Translations under genes and position numbers: made by a program
NCBI RefSeq assembly: GCF_900115245.1
Contig: NZ_FOVT01000016.1
Coordinates: forward strand, 62,001 to 126,000
Length of the DNA: 64,000 nucleotides
Reading direction: 5' to 3'
From: Mesorhizobium sp. NFR06
GTDB lineage: Bacteria; Pseudomonadota; Alphaproteobacteria; Rhizobiales; Rhizobiaceae
Part shown: in pieces, positions 8,234 to 16,500 of the stretch
Layout: every line of letters begins with the position of its first letter
Position numbering within the stretch: the first letter of the stretch is position 1
The notes under the pieces: generated by a model
The model's input: only the letters and a program-made list of their open reading frames with translations
Databases searched by the model: none
What the model was told of the DNA's origin: nothing

Positions 8234-10333
8234 TCAGGCCTTGCCGGTCACTTTCAGGGCATAGGCGTAAATATAGGCGATCTCCTCCAGCCGCGAGAAA
8301 CGGCCGGATGCGCCGGCATGGCCGGAATCCATGTTGATCTTGAACAGCACCGGGTTGCCGCCCGCCTTGCGCTCGCGCAGCTTCGCCACCCACTTGGCCG
8401 GCTCCCAATAGGTGACGCGCGGGTCGGTGAGGCCAGCCAGCGCCAGGATCGGCGGGTAGTCGAGCGCCGCGACATTGTCGTAGGGTGAATAGGCTGCGAT
8501 CGTCTTGTAGTCGTCGGCGGACGCGATCGGGTTGCCCCATTCCGGCCATTCCGGCGGCGTCAGCGGCAGGCTGGCGTCGAGCATGGTGGTGAGCACGTCG
8601 ACGAACGGCACCTCGGCGACGATGCCGCCGAAGCTTTCGGGCGCCATGTTGGCGATCGCCCCCATCAGCATGCCGCCGGCGGAGCCGCCTTGCGCCACGA
8701 CGCGGTCATGCAGCGTGTAGCGCTCGGCCACGAGATGGCGGGCGCAGGCGATGAAGTCGGTGAAGGTGTTCATCTTCTTCGCCCGCTTGCCGTCGTCGTA
8801 CCAGCCGTAGCCCTTGTCCTTGCCGCCACGCACATGCGCGATGGCGTAGACGAAGCCGCGGTCGACCAGCGACAGGCAATTGGTGTTGAAGGCGGAAGGA
8901 ACGGTGATGCCGTAGGAGCCGTAGCCGTAAAGCAGGCTGGGAGCGGAACCATCCAGCGGCGTATCGCGATGGTATAGCAGCGAGATCGGCACCAGTTCGC
9001 CATCGGCGGCGGGCGCCATCAGGCGGCGGGTGACATAATTCTCCGGATCGTGGCCGGAGGGCACTTCCTGCGTCTTCAAAAGCACCCGCTCGCGCCTGCG
9101 CATATTGTAGTCAAATACCTGCGCCGGCGTGGTCATCGACGAATAGGTGAAGCGCATCACTTCGGTGTCGTATTCGTAGGAGCCGGAGAGGCCGAGCGAG
9201 AACGCCTCTTCGTCGAAGGAGATGAAATGCTCCTCGCCGCTGGCGCGTTCGCGCACGACGATGCGCGGCAGGCCGTCCTTGCGCTCCAGCCGGACCATAT
9301 GGTGCCTGAAGCCGAGCACCGACAGGATCAGCCGTCCCGGCTCATGCGCCACCAGCTCCTGCCAGTTGGCGCGTATGGGGTTTTCGACCGGCGCCGTCAT
9401 GATCTTGAAGTCCTTGGCGCCGTCGGCATTGGTGAGGATGAAGAAGACGTCGCCGCCTTCTTCGAGATCGTATTGCAGCCCGGTTTCGCGAACCGCCACC
9501 AGCTTCGGCTCGGCCGATGGGTCATTGGCCGGCAACAGGCGATATTCCGAAGTTTCGTGGTCGTTGATGCCGATCATGATCCAGTCATTGGCGCGCGTGC
9601 CGCTGACGTCCATAAAGAAGCCCGGGTCAGTTTCCTCATAGATCAGCCGATCGTCTTCCGCCTTGTCGCCAAGCGCGTGGAAGAACGCCTTTGACGGACG
9701 ATGGTTGTCGTCGAGGCGGGTATAGAAGAAGCCGTCATCGCCGGCATTCCAAACTCCGCCGCCGCCCGTATCGGCGATCTGATCGGCAAGTTCCTTGCCG
9801 CTGGCAAGATCGCGCACACGCAGGGTGAAAAATTCGGACCCCTTGTCGTCGAAGGCCCAGAGCAGCTTCCCGTGATCGGCGGAGTGGTCGACACCGCCAA
9901 GCCGGAAATAGGGCTTGCCCTCGGCTTCCGCGTCGCCGTCGAGCAGGATCTCGTCGGCGCCGCCATCGCGCGGCGTTCGGAAATAGCGCGGATGCTCGCC
10001 ACCTTGCCGGAAGGACGAACCGTAGGCATAGGGGCCGTCCTTCATCGGCACGGTCGAATCGTCCTCCTTGATGCGCTCCTTCATCTCGGCAAACAGCTTG
10101 CCACGCAGGTCCGCCGTGCCGGCCATCAGCACGGCCTGATAGGCGTTTTCAGCCTCCAGATGAGTCCGGATCCGGCCGTCGAGCAGGGCAGGATTCCGGA
10201 ACACGGCCTGCCAGTTGTCAGCCCGCATCCAGGCATAGTCGTCGCTGCGGGTGATGCCGTGATGCATGTCGAAAACCGGATGTTTCTCAGGCGTCGGCGG
10301 GTTGGCGGTCGGGAAGGCGGAAGTTTTGGTCAT
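8234..10333 (-). CDS. ptrB: Oligopeptidase B (S9A prolyl oligopeptidase family)
   Basis: 699 residues, full length for oligopeptidase B. The N-terminal two-thirds is the beta-propeller (HPVFDMHHGITRSDDYAWMR at the entry). The C-terminal hydrolase domain has the Ser nucleophile in QGGSAGGMLMG, Asp in GLTDPRVTYWEPAKW and His in DSGHAGASGR. It cleaves short peptides after basic residues in the cytoplasm. It appears monocistronic, on the strand opposite the downstream SH3-like gene. Separation from other S9A members rests on length and motif pattern. Confidence 0.92.
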   Translation of the reverse strand: MTKTSAFPTANPPTPEKHPVFDMHHGITRSDDYAWMRADNWQAVFRNPALLDGRIRTHLEAENAYQAVLMAGTADLRGKLFAEMKERIKEDDSTVPMKDGPYAYGSSFRQGGEHPRYFRTPRDGGADEILLDGDAEAEGKPYFRLGGVDHSADHGKLLWAFDDKGSEFFTLRVRDLASGKELADQIADTGGGGVWNAGDDGFFYTRLDDNHRPSKAFFHALGDKAEDDRLIYEETDPGFFMDVSGTRANDWIMIGINDHETSEYRLLPANDPSAEPKLVAVRETGLQYDLEEGGDVFFILTNADGAKDFKIMTAPVENPIRANWQELVAHEPGRLILSVLGFRHHMVRLERKDGLPRIVVRERASGEEHFISFDEEAFSLGLSGSYEYDTEVMRFTYSSMTTPAQVFDYNMRRRERVLLKTQEVPSGHDPENYVTRRLMAPAADGELVPISLLYHRDTPLDGSAPSLLYGYGSYGITVPSAFNTNCLSLVDRGFVYAIAHVRGGKDKGYGWYDDGKRAKKMNTFTDFIACARHLVAERYTLHDRVVAQGGSAGGMLMGAIANMAPESFGGIVAEVPFVDVLTTMLDASLPLTPPEWPEWGNPIASADDYKTIAAYSPYDNVAALDYPPILALAGLTDPRVTYWEPAKWVAKLRERKAGGNPVLFKINMDSGHAGASGRFSRLEEIAYIYAYALKVTGKA

Positions 10334-10440
10334 TACGTCTCGCTGCGGAATTTGCTTGAATGACGAATGAACACGCTGCTCAGCGGCGGTTCAAGGGGCG
10401 CGGTTCAAGGTGGCCTGGAAGCTAAGTCGAAGGGGGAAAG

Positions 10441-10809
10441 ATGAAATCCTGTGTTTTGACCGCCATGGCTGTTGCCGTCGCCGCGGCCGTTCCGACTTTT
10501 TCCAGCCAGTCTCATGCAACCGTCTTTGCCGCCTGGCAAGTGGCGGGCGTGCCTTTCGGCGACACGCTCAACGCCCGGAAGTATCCCTCCAACGCATCGC
10601 AAAAGCAGGCCGCTTATCCGAACGGCACCGTGCTGCAGATGACCGGCCGCTGCACGGGCGGCATAAACCTGCTCGATATCGCCCGGCAGTCGCAGTGGAA
10701 CCAGCGCCAGGCGATCCGCTATCGCTGGTGCGAGATTTGGCACGACCCGGCGCAGAATGGCCATTTCGCCACCGGCTGGGTCTACGGCAAATATATCGCG
10801 CCCTATTGA
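10441..10809 (+). CDS. Secreted SH3-like small protein
   Basis: 122 residues with a Sec signal (residues 1-26, ending SHA) and a compact domain reading VPFGDTLNARKYPSN to GWVYGKYIAPY, the look of a bacterial SH3 domain. Two cysteines (TGRC and RWCEIW) could form a disulfide. Such proteins often bind peptidoglycan or partners in the periplasm; the function here is unknown. The start has a strong GAAGGGGGAAAG ribosome site. Confidence 0.78.
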   Translation: MKSCVLTAMAVAVAAAVPTFSSQSHATVFAAWQVAGVPFGDTLNARKYPSNASQKQAAYPNGTVLQMTGRCTGGINLLDIARQSQWNQRQAIRYRWCEIWHDPAQNGHFATGWVYGKYIAPY

Positions 10810-11225
10810 GCGGATCCGTCACCGAGCCTTGCCGATCCGGCCGGCCGGGCAACGCCCCTTGCTCCGTTGCGCTGCAGGATTCATCGCGCCGGCGCCATAG
10901 CTTCCAAGCATTGGCCAAGCATTGGGTGCCTCGTCGCATCGCGATCGGATGTCTAACATAAGGCTGACGCCACGTCAGGGCATGCTGGTCTGACCAGAAA
11001 AATCTCGCGAAGTTACACGGCGCACGAATTTTTGAAGCTGAATCAGCAATATTTGATGAATATCGGCGAAACTAAGTCAATATGCGAATTGACTTACTTG
11101 CAATGCGGCGTCATTAAGATGACCCGACGCGAATCGCAGGGATTTCCTGCATGAAACTCGCGCGGCGCCCGATCCCAGAAAAAGGGCACAGTCTTAGAAA
11201 CAACTCTCGTTGGGGCTTTGGAACT
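10810..11225. other. Long mucR upstream region
   Basis: No gene is recognised in these 416 bp. The last 200 bp are clearly richer in A and T than the surroundings and contain the inverted repeat listed at 11073-11096, which suits a MucR-type autoregulated promoter. A frame on the plus strand extends upstream of mucR to 11151 but does not look coding. Confidence 0.6.
11073..11096. promoter_or_regulatory. Inverted repeat in the mucR promoter region
   Basis: Perfect 9-bp arms TAAGTCAAT (11073-11081) and ATTGACTTA (11088-11096) separated by 6 bp, inside the A/T-rich leader about 130 bp before the mucR start. MucR/Ros proteins bind A/T-rich DNA and repress their own genes in other rhizobia, so this is a candidate operator. 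Confidence 0.5.
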
Positions 11226-11651
11226 ATGGAAATCGTCGAAACACCTGCGAAAAACGGTGATGCGCTGATCGAGCTGACCGCCGATGTCGTCGCCGCCTAT
11301 GTCAGCAACAATCCCGTGCCAGTTGGGGAACTGCCGAACCTTATTGCCGACGTCCATGCCGCGTTGGGCCGTGTCGGTGGTTCGCCGGAGCAGCCGTCGG
11401 CCGAGAAGCAGAAGCCGGCCGTCAACCCGAAGCGTTCCGTGCATGACGACTACATCGTCTGTCTCGAGGACGGCAAGAAGTTCAAGTCGTTGAAGCGCCA
11501 CCTCATGACCCATTACAATCTCACGCCCGAAGAATACCGTGAGAAGTGGGGCCTGGACGCCAATTACCCGATGGTCGCCCCGAATTATGCCGCCGCTCGC
11601 TCGCAACTGGCCAAGAAGATGGGCCTGGGTCGCAAGCGCAAGGGTCGCTGA
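11226..11651 (+). CDS. mucR: MucR/Ros-family zinc-finger transcriptional regulator
   Basis: 141 residues from ATG 11226; homologues begin just before the GDALIELTADVVAAYVSNN block used in oligomerisation. The C-terminal DNA-binding domain reads YIVCLEDGKKFKSLKRHLMTH, then NLTPEEYREKWGL and a basic tail. In Ros the metal ligands are Cys-x2-Cys and two His; here the second Cys is Asp, giving a possible Cys-Asp-His-His site as described for Mesorhizobium homologues. MucR proteins are global, H-NS-like regulators of exopolysaccharide, motility and symbiosis genes. The gene stands alone with its own terminator. Confidence 0.94.
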   Translation: MEIVETPAKNGDALIELTADVVAAYVSNNPVPVGELPNLIADVHAALGRVGGSPEQPSAEKQKPAVNPKRSVHDDYIVCLEDGKKFKSLKRHLMTHYNLTPEEYREKWGLDANYPMVAPNYAAARSQLAKKMGLGRKRKGR

Positions 11652-11677
11652 TAGCACTCGGCTCCTCAAGCAATTCG

Positions 11678-11704
11678 ACGGCGCCCATGCGGCGCCGTTT
11701 TGCT
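11678..11704 (+). terminator. Rho-independent terminator of mucR
   Basis: Stem ACGGCGCC (11678-11685) with GGCGCCGT (11691-11698), 5-nt loop CATGC, followed by TTTTGCTTT, about 27 nt after the mucR stop. Confidence 0.85.
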
Positions 11705-11825
11705 TTCCAACGCATGTCGCTCGCAAGTGTGCAGCGGTTCTGAGGCTACGACATGCATCAAAACAAAGGTTGAAAGCGCTTCGCCGTTTTCAGCGCGACG
11801 CGCATTGGGGCGCGCAATCGGCCAA

Positions 11826-12254
11826 TCAGGCCATCTGCCTCAACGCCGCTTCCGCGTCGCGCTTGATGCGCTTGACCATCGAACGCAGGCCATTGGCGCG
11901 TTGCGGCGACAGATGTTCGTCGAGGCCAAGCTCCTTCAGCGTCGCTTCGGCGTCCGTGCCCTGGATTTCGCTTGCCCGCCGGTCCGAAAACAGCGCCAGC
12001 ATGATGGCGACGAGGCCACGCACGATATGCGCGTCCGAATCGCCCTGGAAGCTGATAACCGGATCGGCGCCTGCTCCGTGCTGCGTGGTGAGCCACACCT
12101 GGCTGACGCAACCGGGCACCTTGTTCGCGGCCGTGCGCTCCGCCTCGGGGAAAGGCGGCAGGCCCTCACCGAGCTCGATGACGTAGCGATAGCGGTCCTC
12201 CCACTCATCGAGCAGGGAAAAGTCGTCGCGGATCGTCTGGATCGGGGTAGTCAT
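11826..12254 (-). CDS. sufE: SufE family Fe-S cluster assembly sulfur acceptor
   Basis: 142 residues, normal for SufE. The conserved sulfur-accepting cysteine lies in VPGCVSQVW, and the C terminus has LSPQRANGLRSMV. SufE takes persulfide sulfur from the desulfurase SufS and passes it to the SufBCD scaffold in the cytoplasm. The suf operon itself is not in the window, so this is a detached copy, as is common in rhizobia. It is convergent with mucR. Confidence 0.93.
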   Translation of the reverse strand: MTTPIQTIRDDFSLLDEWEDRYRYVIELGEGLPPFPEAERTAANKVPGCVSQVWLTTQHGAGADPVISFQGDSDAHIVRGLVAIMLALFSDRRASEIQGTDAEATLKELGLDEHLSPQRANGLRSMVKRIKRDAEAALRQMA

Positions 12255-12344
12255 TGCACGGATATAGTGATCCGGCGCCGCCGCGTCACGGAAAAAGAAA
12301 GACGCCGCGGGCGTCGAGAGGTCGCACGGGCCCGCGGCGTTAGA

Positions 12345-12456
12345 GCAATTCCAGGAAAGTGTGAACGGTCAGGCTCGGCGATTTCGCCGTAGCTAGGTTC
12401 GGCGACTTCGCCGTAGCCAGGCTCGGTCCCCGCCGTAGCCTTCCGTCCGGAATTGC
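12345..12456. repeat. Family C repeat copy 3, expanded by tandem repeats
   Basis: Ends GCAATTCC (12345-12352) and GGAATTGC (12449-12456) are as in other family C copies, but the centre is replaced by three tandem units of about 24 bp at 12371-12394, 12395-12418 and 12419-12440, of the form AGGCTCGGCGATTTCGCCGTAGC with small changes. Confidence 0.8.
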
Positions 12457-12504
12457 GCCAAAACTCCAAAAACCAAAGAGCCGCGCGAACGGCTGAAAAA
12501 GATC

Positions 12505-12894
12505 TCAGTTCTTCGCCGTCAACATCACCGGAATGTTGACCTTGGCGGGCAGCACGATGTCGCCGGCGACGCTGCCGGTGGTCGTGACGCCGTCCGCGAC
12601 CTTCGTCTCGACCGCGCCGGCCTGCCCGGACTGCTGGTCGCCGATCATGGCCGCGGCGATCTTGGCTGTTTCCTGGGCGCGGACTGTGATGGTGTACATG
12701 GCCGATTTGCCGGTTTCGCAAACGTCGGGCTTGCGTTCGCACAGCCCGGCAATGTCGCCGACCGCCTCGCGCGCCGCAAACAGCGCCTGGATCGGCCCGA
12801 CGCTCTGCCGGCCATCTTCGCCCGGGCCGACGCCGAGCGGCAGTGCCAGCAGCACCAGCGAAAACCAGAAAGCCATCCTGATCAGAAAGCCCAT
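12505..12894 (-). CDS. DUF5330-like small exported or membrane protein
   Basis: 129 residues. The N terminus (MGFLIRMAFWFSLVLLALPLG) is a signal or single membrane anchor. The middle contains AVGDIAGLCERKPDVCETGK, whose two cysteines could form a disulfide, then a long helical segment and a low-complexity C terminus. It resembles the Rhizobiales-restricted DUF5330 family of unknown function; the assignment is from memory of the family pattern. Nothing adjacent indicates a partner. Confidence 0.65.
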   Translation of the reverse strand: MGFLIRMAFWFSLVLLALPLGVGPGEDGRQSVGPIQALFAAREAVGDIAGLCERKPDVCETGKSAMYTITVRAQETAKIAAAMIGDQQSGQAGAVETKVADGVTTTGSVAGDIVLPAKVNIPVMLTAKN

Positions 12895-13342
12895 CTTACT
12901 TGCCTCTCATGCGTGGTGGATCATGCGTCCATCGGCATGACCTCTTTTATGGGCACGATAGTGGCACGGTCGCGCAAAGGGCGGCTTGCGCAGAAGCCGC
13001 GAATTTTCCTCAAATTTTAGACAAATTCGAAAGGATTGGATTTGCTGCCGCCTTTGTCTCAAACCTCATCGACCGCATTAACTTCACGATAACTATATAT
13101 CCTATTGTTATCAAACGACTTTATTCATGCTGGTGGTTAGCCGGGTCAAGGTTCGGCCCGTTTTGGCACACGCCTCGCGGCTAACCCGCCGTTTACCATG
13201 GCCGCAACTCGACGTGCTTTGCGGGGCCGGCACTACAATATTTGCCTTGGGCGGGTCGCCGGCTGTGCCAGCCTTATCCATTCCTTAAACGCTGGATGCG
13301 AGTTTCAAGCCAATTATTGAGTCACCTGCCAGGCAGGGCTTT
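12895..13342. other. Divergent intergenic region before the histidine kinase
   Basis: 448 bp without a credible gene between the divergent DUF5330-like and histidine kinase genes. It includes an A/T-rich patch (about 13050-13130) suited to promoters and a 9-bp inverted repeat, GGTTAGCCG (13135-13143) with CGGCTAACC (13178-13186), enclosing a 34-nt loop. Confidence 0.55.
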
Positions 13343-15163
13343 TTGCGACCGGGTCCGCGTGCGTTGAGTTCGATTTCAGCCAGATACGTTCAATTGCCTC
13401 GCGCGGTGGCCGCCGGCTGCGAACGCATGGTTCACCCGACGGTCACGGGTGAGGCAGAGCGTCTGCGCCAGCGTCGCTTCATTGGCGTCATGCTCGCCGC
13501 GCCCTTCCTTGCTGCAGGTGCCGCGGTCACGTTGGTGACCTCGAGCCTGGGCGCGGCCGTCACCATAGCCGCGATCTTTGCCGCCTTCGGCCTGTGCTGG
13601 TTCGCGGCGCTTCTGGTGGCAGCCACCGGCCATATGGCGCTCGCCGGCCGCATGGCGGTCGTGTTGGGCGGCCTTGCGCTTGCCGGCGCCGTGGCGGCGG
13701 CAGGCGGATTGGCCTCGCCGGTCGCGCTGTTGGCCATCGCATTGCCGGTCGAAAGCTGGTGGGTCTCAGGGTCGCGGCGCGCCGCCTTGTCGGGCGCGCT
13801 GGCGGCGCTTGCCGCCATCGTGCTGCAGCCCTTTGCCGGCCAGATCCTGCCGTTCGGCGAAATCGCCGCCTGGCATTGGCTGTTGCCGTCGGCCTGGGGT
13901 TTGACGCTGTTGCCGCGTGCAGCCGCCTTCGCCAATCCGGCGGGCTTGCGGCCGGTGGAGCATTCCGGCGATCGACTTGAGGACGTCATCGACGCCGTCG
14001 TGCTGCGCGTCGGGCGCCAGGGCGAAGTGCTCGACGCGTCCGCCAAGGCGCGTTCGATCCTCAAATTGGCGCCGGAGCTGCTGCTCGGCACCGGCCTGTT
14101 CGACCGTGTCCATCTTTCGGACCGCGTCGCCTATCTCACCGCTCTGGCCGAGTTGCGCGAGGGCGCGCCGAAGCGCCGGCTCGAGCTGCGTGTCCGCTTG
14201 CCGCGCGAGGGGTCCGGCGCGACCGACAATTTCCGCCCGTTCAGCCTCGAGTTGGCGCGTGGCGAAGCCGAGCGCGACCTCTTCACCCTGGTCCTGCGCG
14301 AGAATGACGGCGTTGCCGCGTTGCGCGAGGAGCTTGCCGAAGCCAGGGAGGCCACTGCGGCAGCCGAAGTCGCCAAGGGGCGTTTCCTCGCCGTGGTCAG
14401 CCATGAGCTGCGCACGCCGCTCAACGCCATCATCGGTTTCTCCGACATGCTGCTGCATGAGATGTTCGGCGGCTTCAAGGATCCGCGGCAGAAGGAATAT
14501 GTCGGCCTGGTCAGGGAGTCCGGCCAGCATCTTCTGTCCGTGGTCACTTCGATCCTCGATGTCTCGCGCATCGAGGCTGGCGCCTACGCGACCGATCTGG
14601 AGCCGTTCCGCTTCGTCGAGGCCGTCGACATGTGCCGCTCGATGATGCGGCCCCTGGCCGACGCCAAGAGCATAGTTCTTGCCACGCAGATCGCGCCGGA
14701 TGCGGGCGAGATCAACGCCGACCGTCGCGCGGTGCAGCAGATCCTGATCAATCTGGTTTCGAACGCCGTCAAATTCACGCCCGACGGCGGCAGCGTGGTG
14801 ATCGGCGCCAAGCGCGTCGGCTCGCATCTGCATTTCTGGGTGGGCGACACCGGCATCGGCATCGCCGAGGAGCATATGGCCAATCTCGGCAAGCCGTTCA
14901 TGCAGATCCAGAACGACTACACGCGCCGTTTCGAGGGAACCGGGCTCGGCCTGTCGCTGGTCAAGGGCCTGGTGGCGCTGCACGACGGCACGATGTCGAT
15001 CGAGAGCGCCCCGGGTGAGGGCACGACCGTGACGATCGGCCTGCCGGTGAACGGGCCGAAGCGGCATGCCGGCGCGCCGTCCGGCGTGCTGGCCATGCCG
15101 GCCGCCAAGCCGAAGGGGGATGCAGATGGGGAGAGGAATGGCTCGCTCCGCAAGACGGCCTAA
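13343..15163 (+). CDS. Membrane sensor histidine kinase
   Basis: 606 residues if the first ATG is used; ATG 13427 (residue 29) is also possible and neither has a clear ribosome site. About six membrane helices fill residues 45-200, followed by a PAS-like region (about 215-320), a short coiled coil, the HisKA dimerisation domain with phospho-accepting His in VVSHELRTPLNAIIGFSDML (codon 14402-14404), and an HATPase_c domain with NLVSNAVKF, GDTGIGI and GTGLGLSLVKGL. The HisKA sequence resembles the PleC/DivJ/PdhS group controlling the alphaproteobacterial cell cycle, but I cannot name an orthologue. Its 3' end overlaps the peptidoglycan-binding gene, implying a shared envelope task. Confidence 0.88.
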   Translation: MRPGPRALSSISARYVQLPRAVAAGCERMVHPTVTGEAERLRQRRFIGVMLAAPFLAAGAAVTLVTSSLGAAVTIAAIFAAFGLCWFAALLVAATGHMALAGRMAVVLGGLALAGAVAAAGGLASPVALLAIALPVESWWVSGSRRAALSGALAALAAIVLQPFAGQILPFGEIAAWHWLLPSAWGLTLLPRAAAFANPAGLRPVEHSGDRLEDVIDAVVLRVGRQGEVLDASAKARSILKLAPELLLGTGLFDRVHLSDRVAYLTALAELREGAPKRRLELRVRLPREGSGATDNFRPFSLELARGEAERDLFTLVLRENDGVAALREELAEAREATAAAEVAKGRFLAVVSHELRTPLNAIIGFSDMLLHEMFGGFKDPRQKEYVGLVRESGQHLLSVVTSILDVSRIEAGAYATDLEPFRFVEAVDMCRSMMRPLADAKSIVLATQIAPDAGEINADRRAVQQILINLVSNAVKFTPDGGSVVIGAKRVGSHLHFWVGDTGIGIAEEHMANLGKPFMQIQNDYTRRFEGTGLGLSLVKGLVALHDGTMSIESAPGEGTTVTIGLPVNGPKRHAGAPSGVLAMPAAKPKGDADGERNGSLRKTA

Positions 15164-15926
15164 GGTGGTCGAACCCGAGCGCGGCGTCTTTGCCGAGGGC
15201 GCGGTTGCCTTAGGTCAGTTGATCGCAAGCAATCCGGTTCTGGTCGGCGGCTCCACCGCTTTCCTGGTGACGCTGTTTTATGTGTCCGCCAATGCGCTCT
15301 GGTATCAGCCTTTCCCGCATACAAGCGCCTTCTTCGCTACCCGAAGCATCGAGAATTTCCCGCGTACCGTCTCCGACGAGGCGGAGACCACCATCAACAT
15401 CGTGCGCCAGCCGCCGGCGCAGCCGATCGTCAAGCCGGATCCGGTTGTCCAGCAGGTGCAGGGCATTTTGAAGGACCTCAGCTTCTACGATGGCACGGTC
15501 GATGGTCTCACCGGACCGGCGACGCGCAAGGCCATCCAGGCCTATCAGCTGAAAGTCGGGCTGCCCGGTTCGGGCGAGATTGACGGAGCACTGCTCGACC
15601 AGCTTGGCGCGCGCCAGACGACGGCGGCCATTCCCCACCCGATGCCGCGGCCGGCCGATAGCGCAGCCGCTCAGGCAGCCAAACCGCCGGTGATCCCGGT
15701 CTCGGCCCCAGCCGATGGCGCCACGCAATTGCCCGACGCCCGCATCGTCAAGATCCAGGCCGGCCTCAAGGCCTTTGGCAACGGCGACATGCAGCTCGAC
15801 GGCAAGGTCGGCGCCCGCACCAAGGCGGCGATCAAGGAATTCCAGGCATTGTTCGGCCTGCCGGAGACCGGCGAGCCGGACGAAGCGGTCTACGTCAAGA
15901 TGCGCGAGATCGGCCTCACCAACTGA
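15126..15926 (+). CDS. Membrane-anchored peptidoglycan-binding protein (two PG_binding_1 domains)
   Basis: 266 residues from ATG 15126, chosen for the AAGGGGG six bases upstream; ATGs at 15120 and 15138 are alternatives. It overlaps the kinase gene by about 38 bp in another frame, so the two are translationally coupled. One membrane helix (about residues 35-60) precedes two PG_binding_1 repeats, ILKDLSFYDGTVDGLTGPAT and IQAGLKAFGNGDMQLDGKVG, joined by a Pro/Ala linker. The topology puts the binding domains in the periplasm. It may report cell-wall state or localise the kinase; that is inference. Confidence 0.85.
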   Translation: MGRGMARSARRPKVVEPERGVFAEGAVALGQLIASNPVLVGGSTAFLVTLFYVSANALWYQPFPHTSAFFATRSIENFPRTVSDEAETTINIVRQPPAQPIVKPDPVVQQVQGILKDLSFYDGTVDGLTGPATRKAIQAYQLKVGLPGSGEIDGALLDQLGARQTTAAIPHPMPRPADSAAAQAAKPPVIPVSAPADGATQLPDARIVKIQAGLKAFGNGDMQLDGKVGARTKAAIKEFQALFGLPETGEPDEAVYVKMREIGLTN

Positions 15927-16084
15927 CCGGCGGCAACCAGCATAGCTCTGCTCGAAATGGTCTGAGTTCCAATATCTGACATCTACGGCGAGCTTTTCAG
16001 CGAAGGCGCATTGACGGGCTGACGCCGTTCCTGTTGCCGGCTCGATGCTGTAAGGAAGCCGCCCATGCAATCCGGAACTTTCCC

Positions 16085-16432
16085 ATGCGCGTGACCACCG
16101 ATCTCTGGGTTTCGGTCCTTGTGCGCCGCGTCTTCGGCGCTGGTGGCTTTGCCGCCGTGGTCAAGCGCGGCGCGACCGAGGCGGGCGCCGTTTTCGTGCT
16201 GTCGCGCCGGCGGATGGGGGAGGTGGCTCTCTATGGGCCGGCGCCGCAGACGAGCTACGATTCAGCCAAGCCCGACGAGCGTTTCTTCACCTTGCTCGGT
16301 GCCGGCGACGATGCCGCGGCATTCGATGCGCGGCTGGAGCGGGAAAAGAAATTCGATCCCGACATCTGGGTGGTCGAAATCGAAGCGGGAGCCGTTCCGG
16401 TCGAAGAGCTCCTTTCGGTGAAGGCGGAGTAG
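16085..16432 (+). CDS. DUF1491 family protein
   Basis: 115 residues from ATG 16085, where the conserved family start MRVTTDLWVSVLVRR begins. The pattern GGFAAVVKRGATEAGAVFVL and the C-terminal FDPDIWVVEIE match DUF1491, a cytoplasmic alphaproteobacterial family without known function. No signal peptide or membrane segment is visible. It follows the kinase/peptidoglycan-binding pair after 158 bp and is convergent with the DUF2336 gene. Confidence 0.82.
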   Translation: MRVTTDLWVSVLVRRVFGAGGFAAVVKRGATEAGAVFVLSRRRMGEVALYGPAPQTSYDSAKPDERFFTLLGAGDDAAAFDARLEREKKFDPDIWVVEIEAGAVPVEELLSVKAE

Positions 16433-16443
16433 GGCCGGCCCGA

Positions 16444-16484
16444 GCAATTCCACGAGGTGTGAAACGGTTCTCCGTCCCAATTGC
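16444..16484. repeat. Palindromic repeat, family C copy 4
   Basis: GCAATTCC (16444-16451) and CAATTGC (16478-16484) bound a GGTGTGAAACGGTTCTCCG core. It lies between the convergent DUF1491 and DUF2336 genes. Confidence 0.7.
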
Positions 16485-16500
16485 GTTGAAACGAAGAGCG

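Noticed and set aside
12371..12440. CRISPR-like tandem repeats
   Set aside because: The units are directly adjacent with no spacers, lie within a palindromic repeat and have no cas genes nearby.
13766..15067. 433-codon minus-strand frame opposite the membrane kinase
   Set aside because: Antisense shadow of a kinase with complete HisKA and ATPase motifs; the translation has no recognisable domain.
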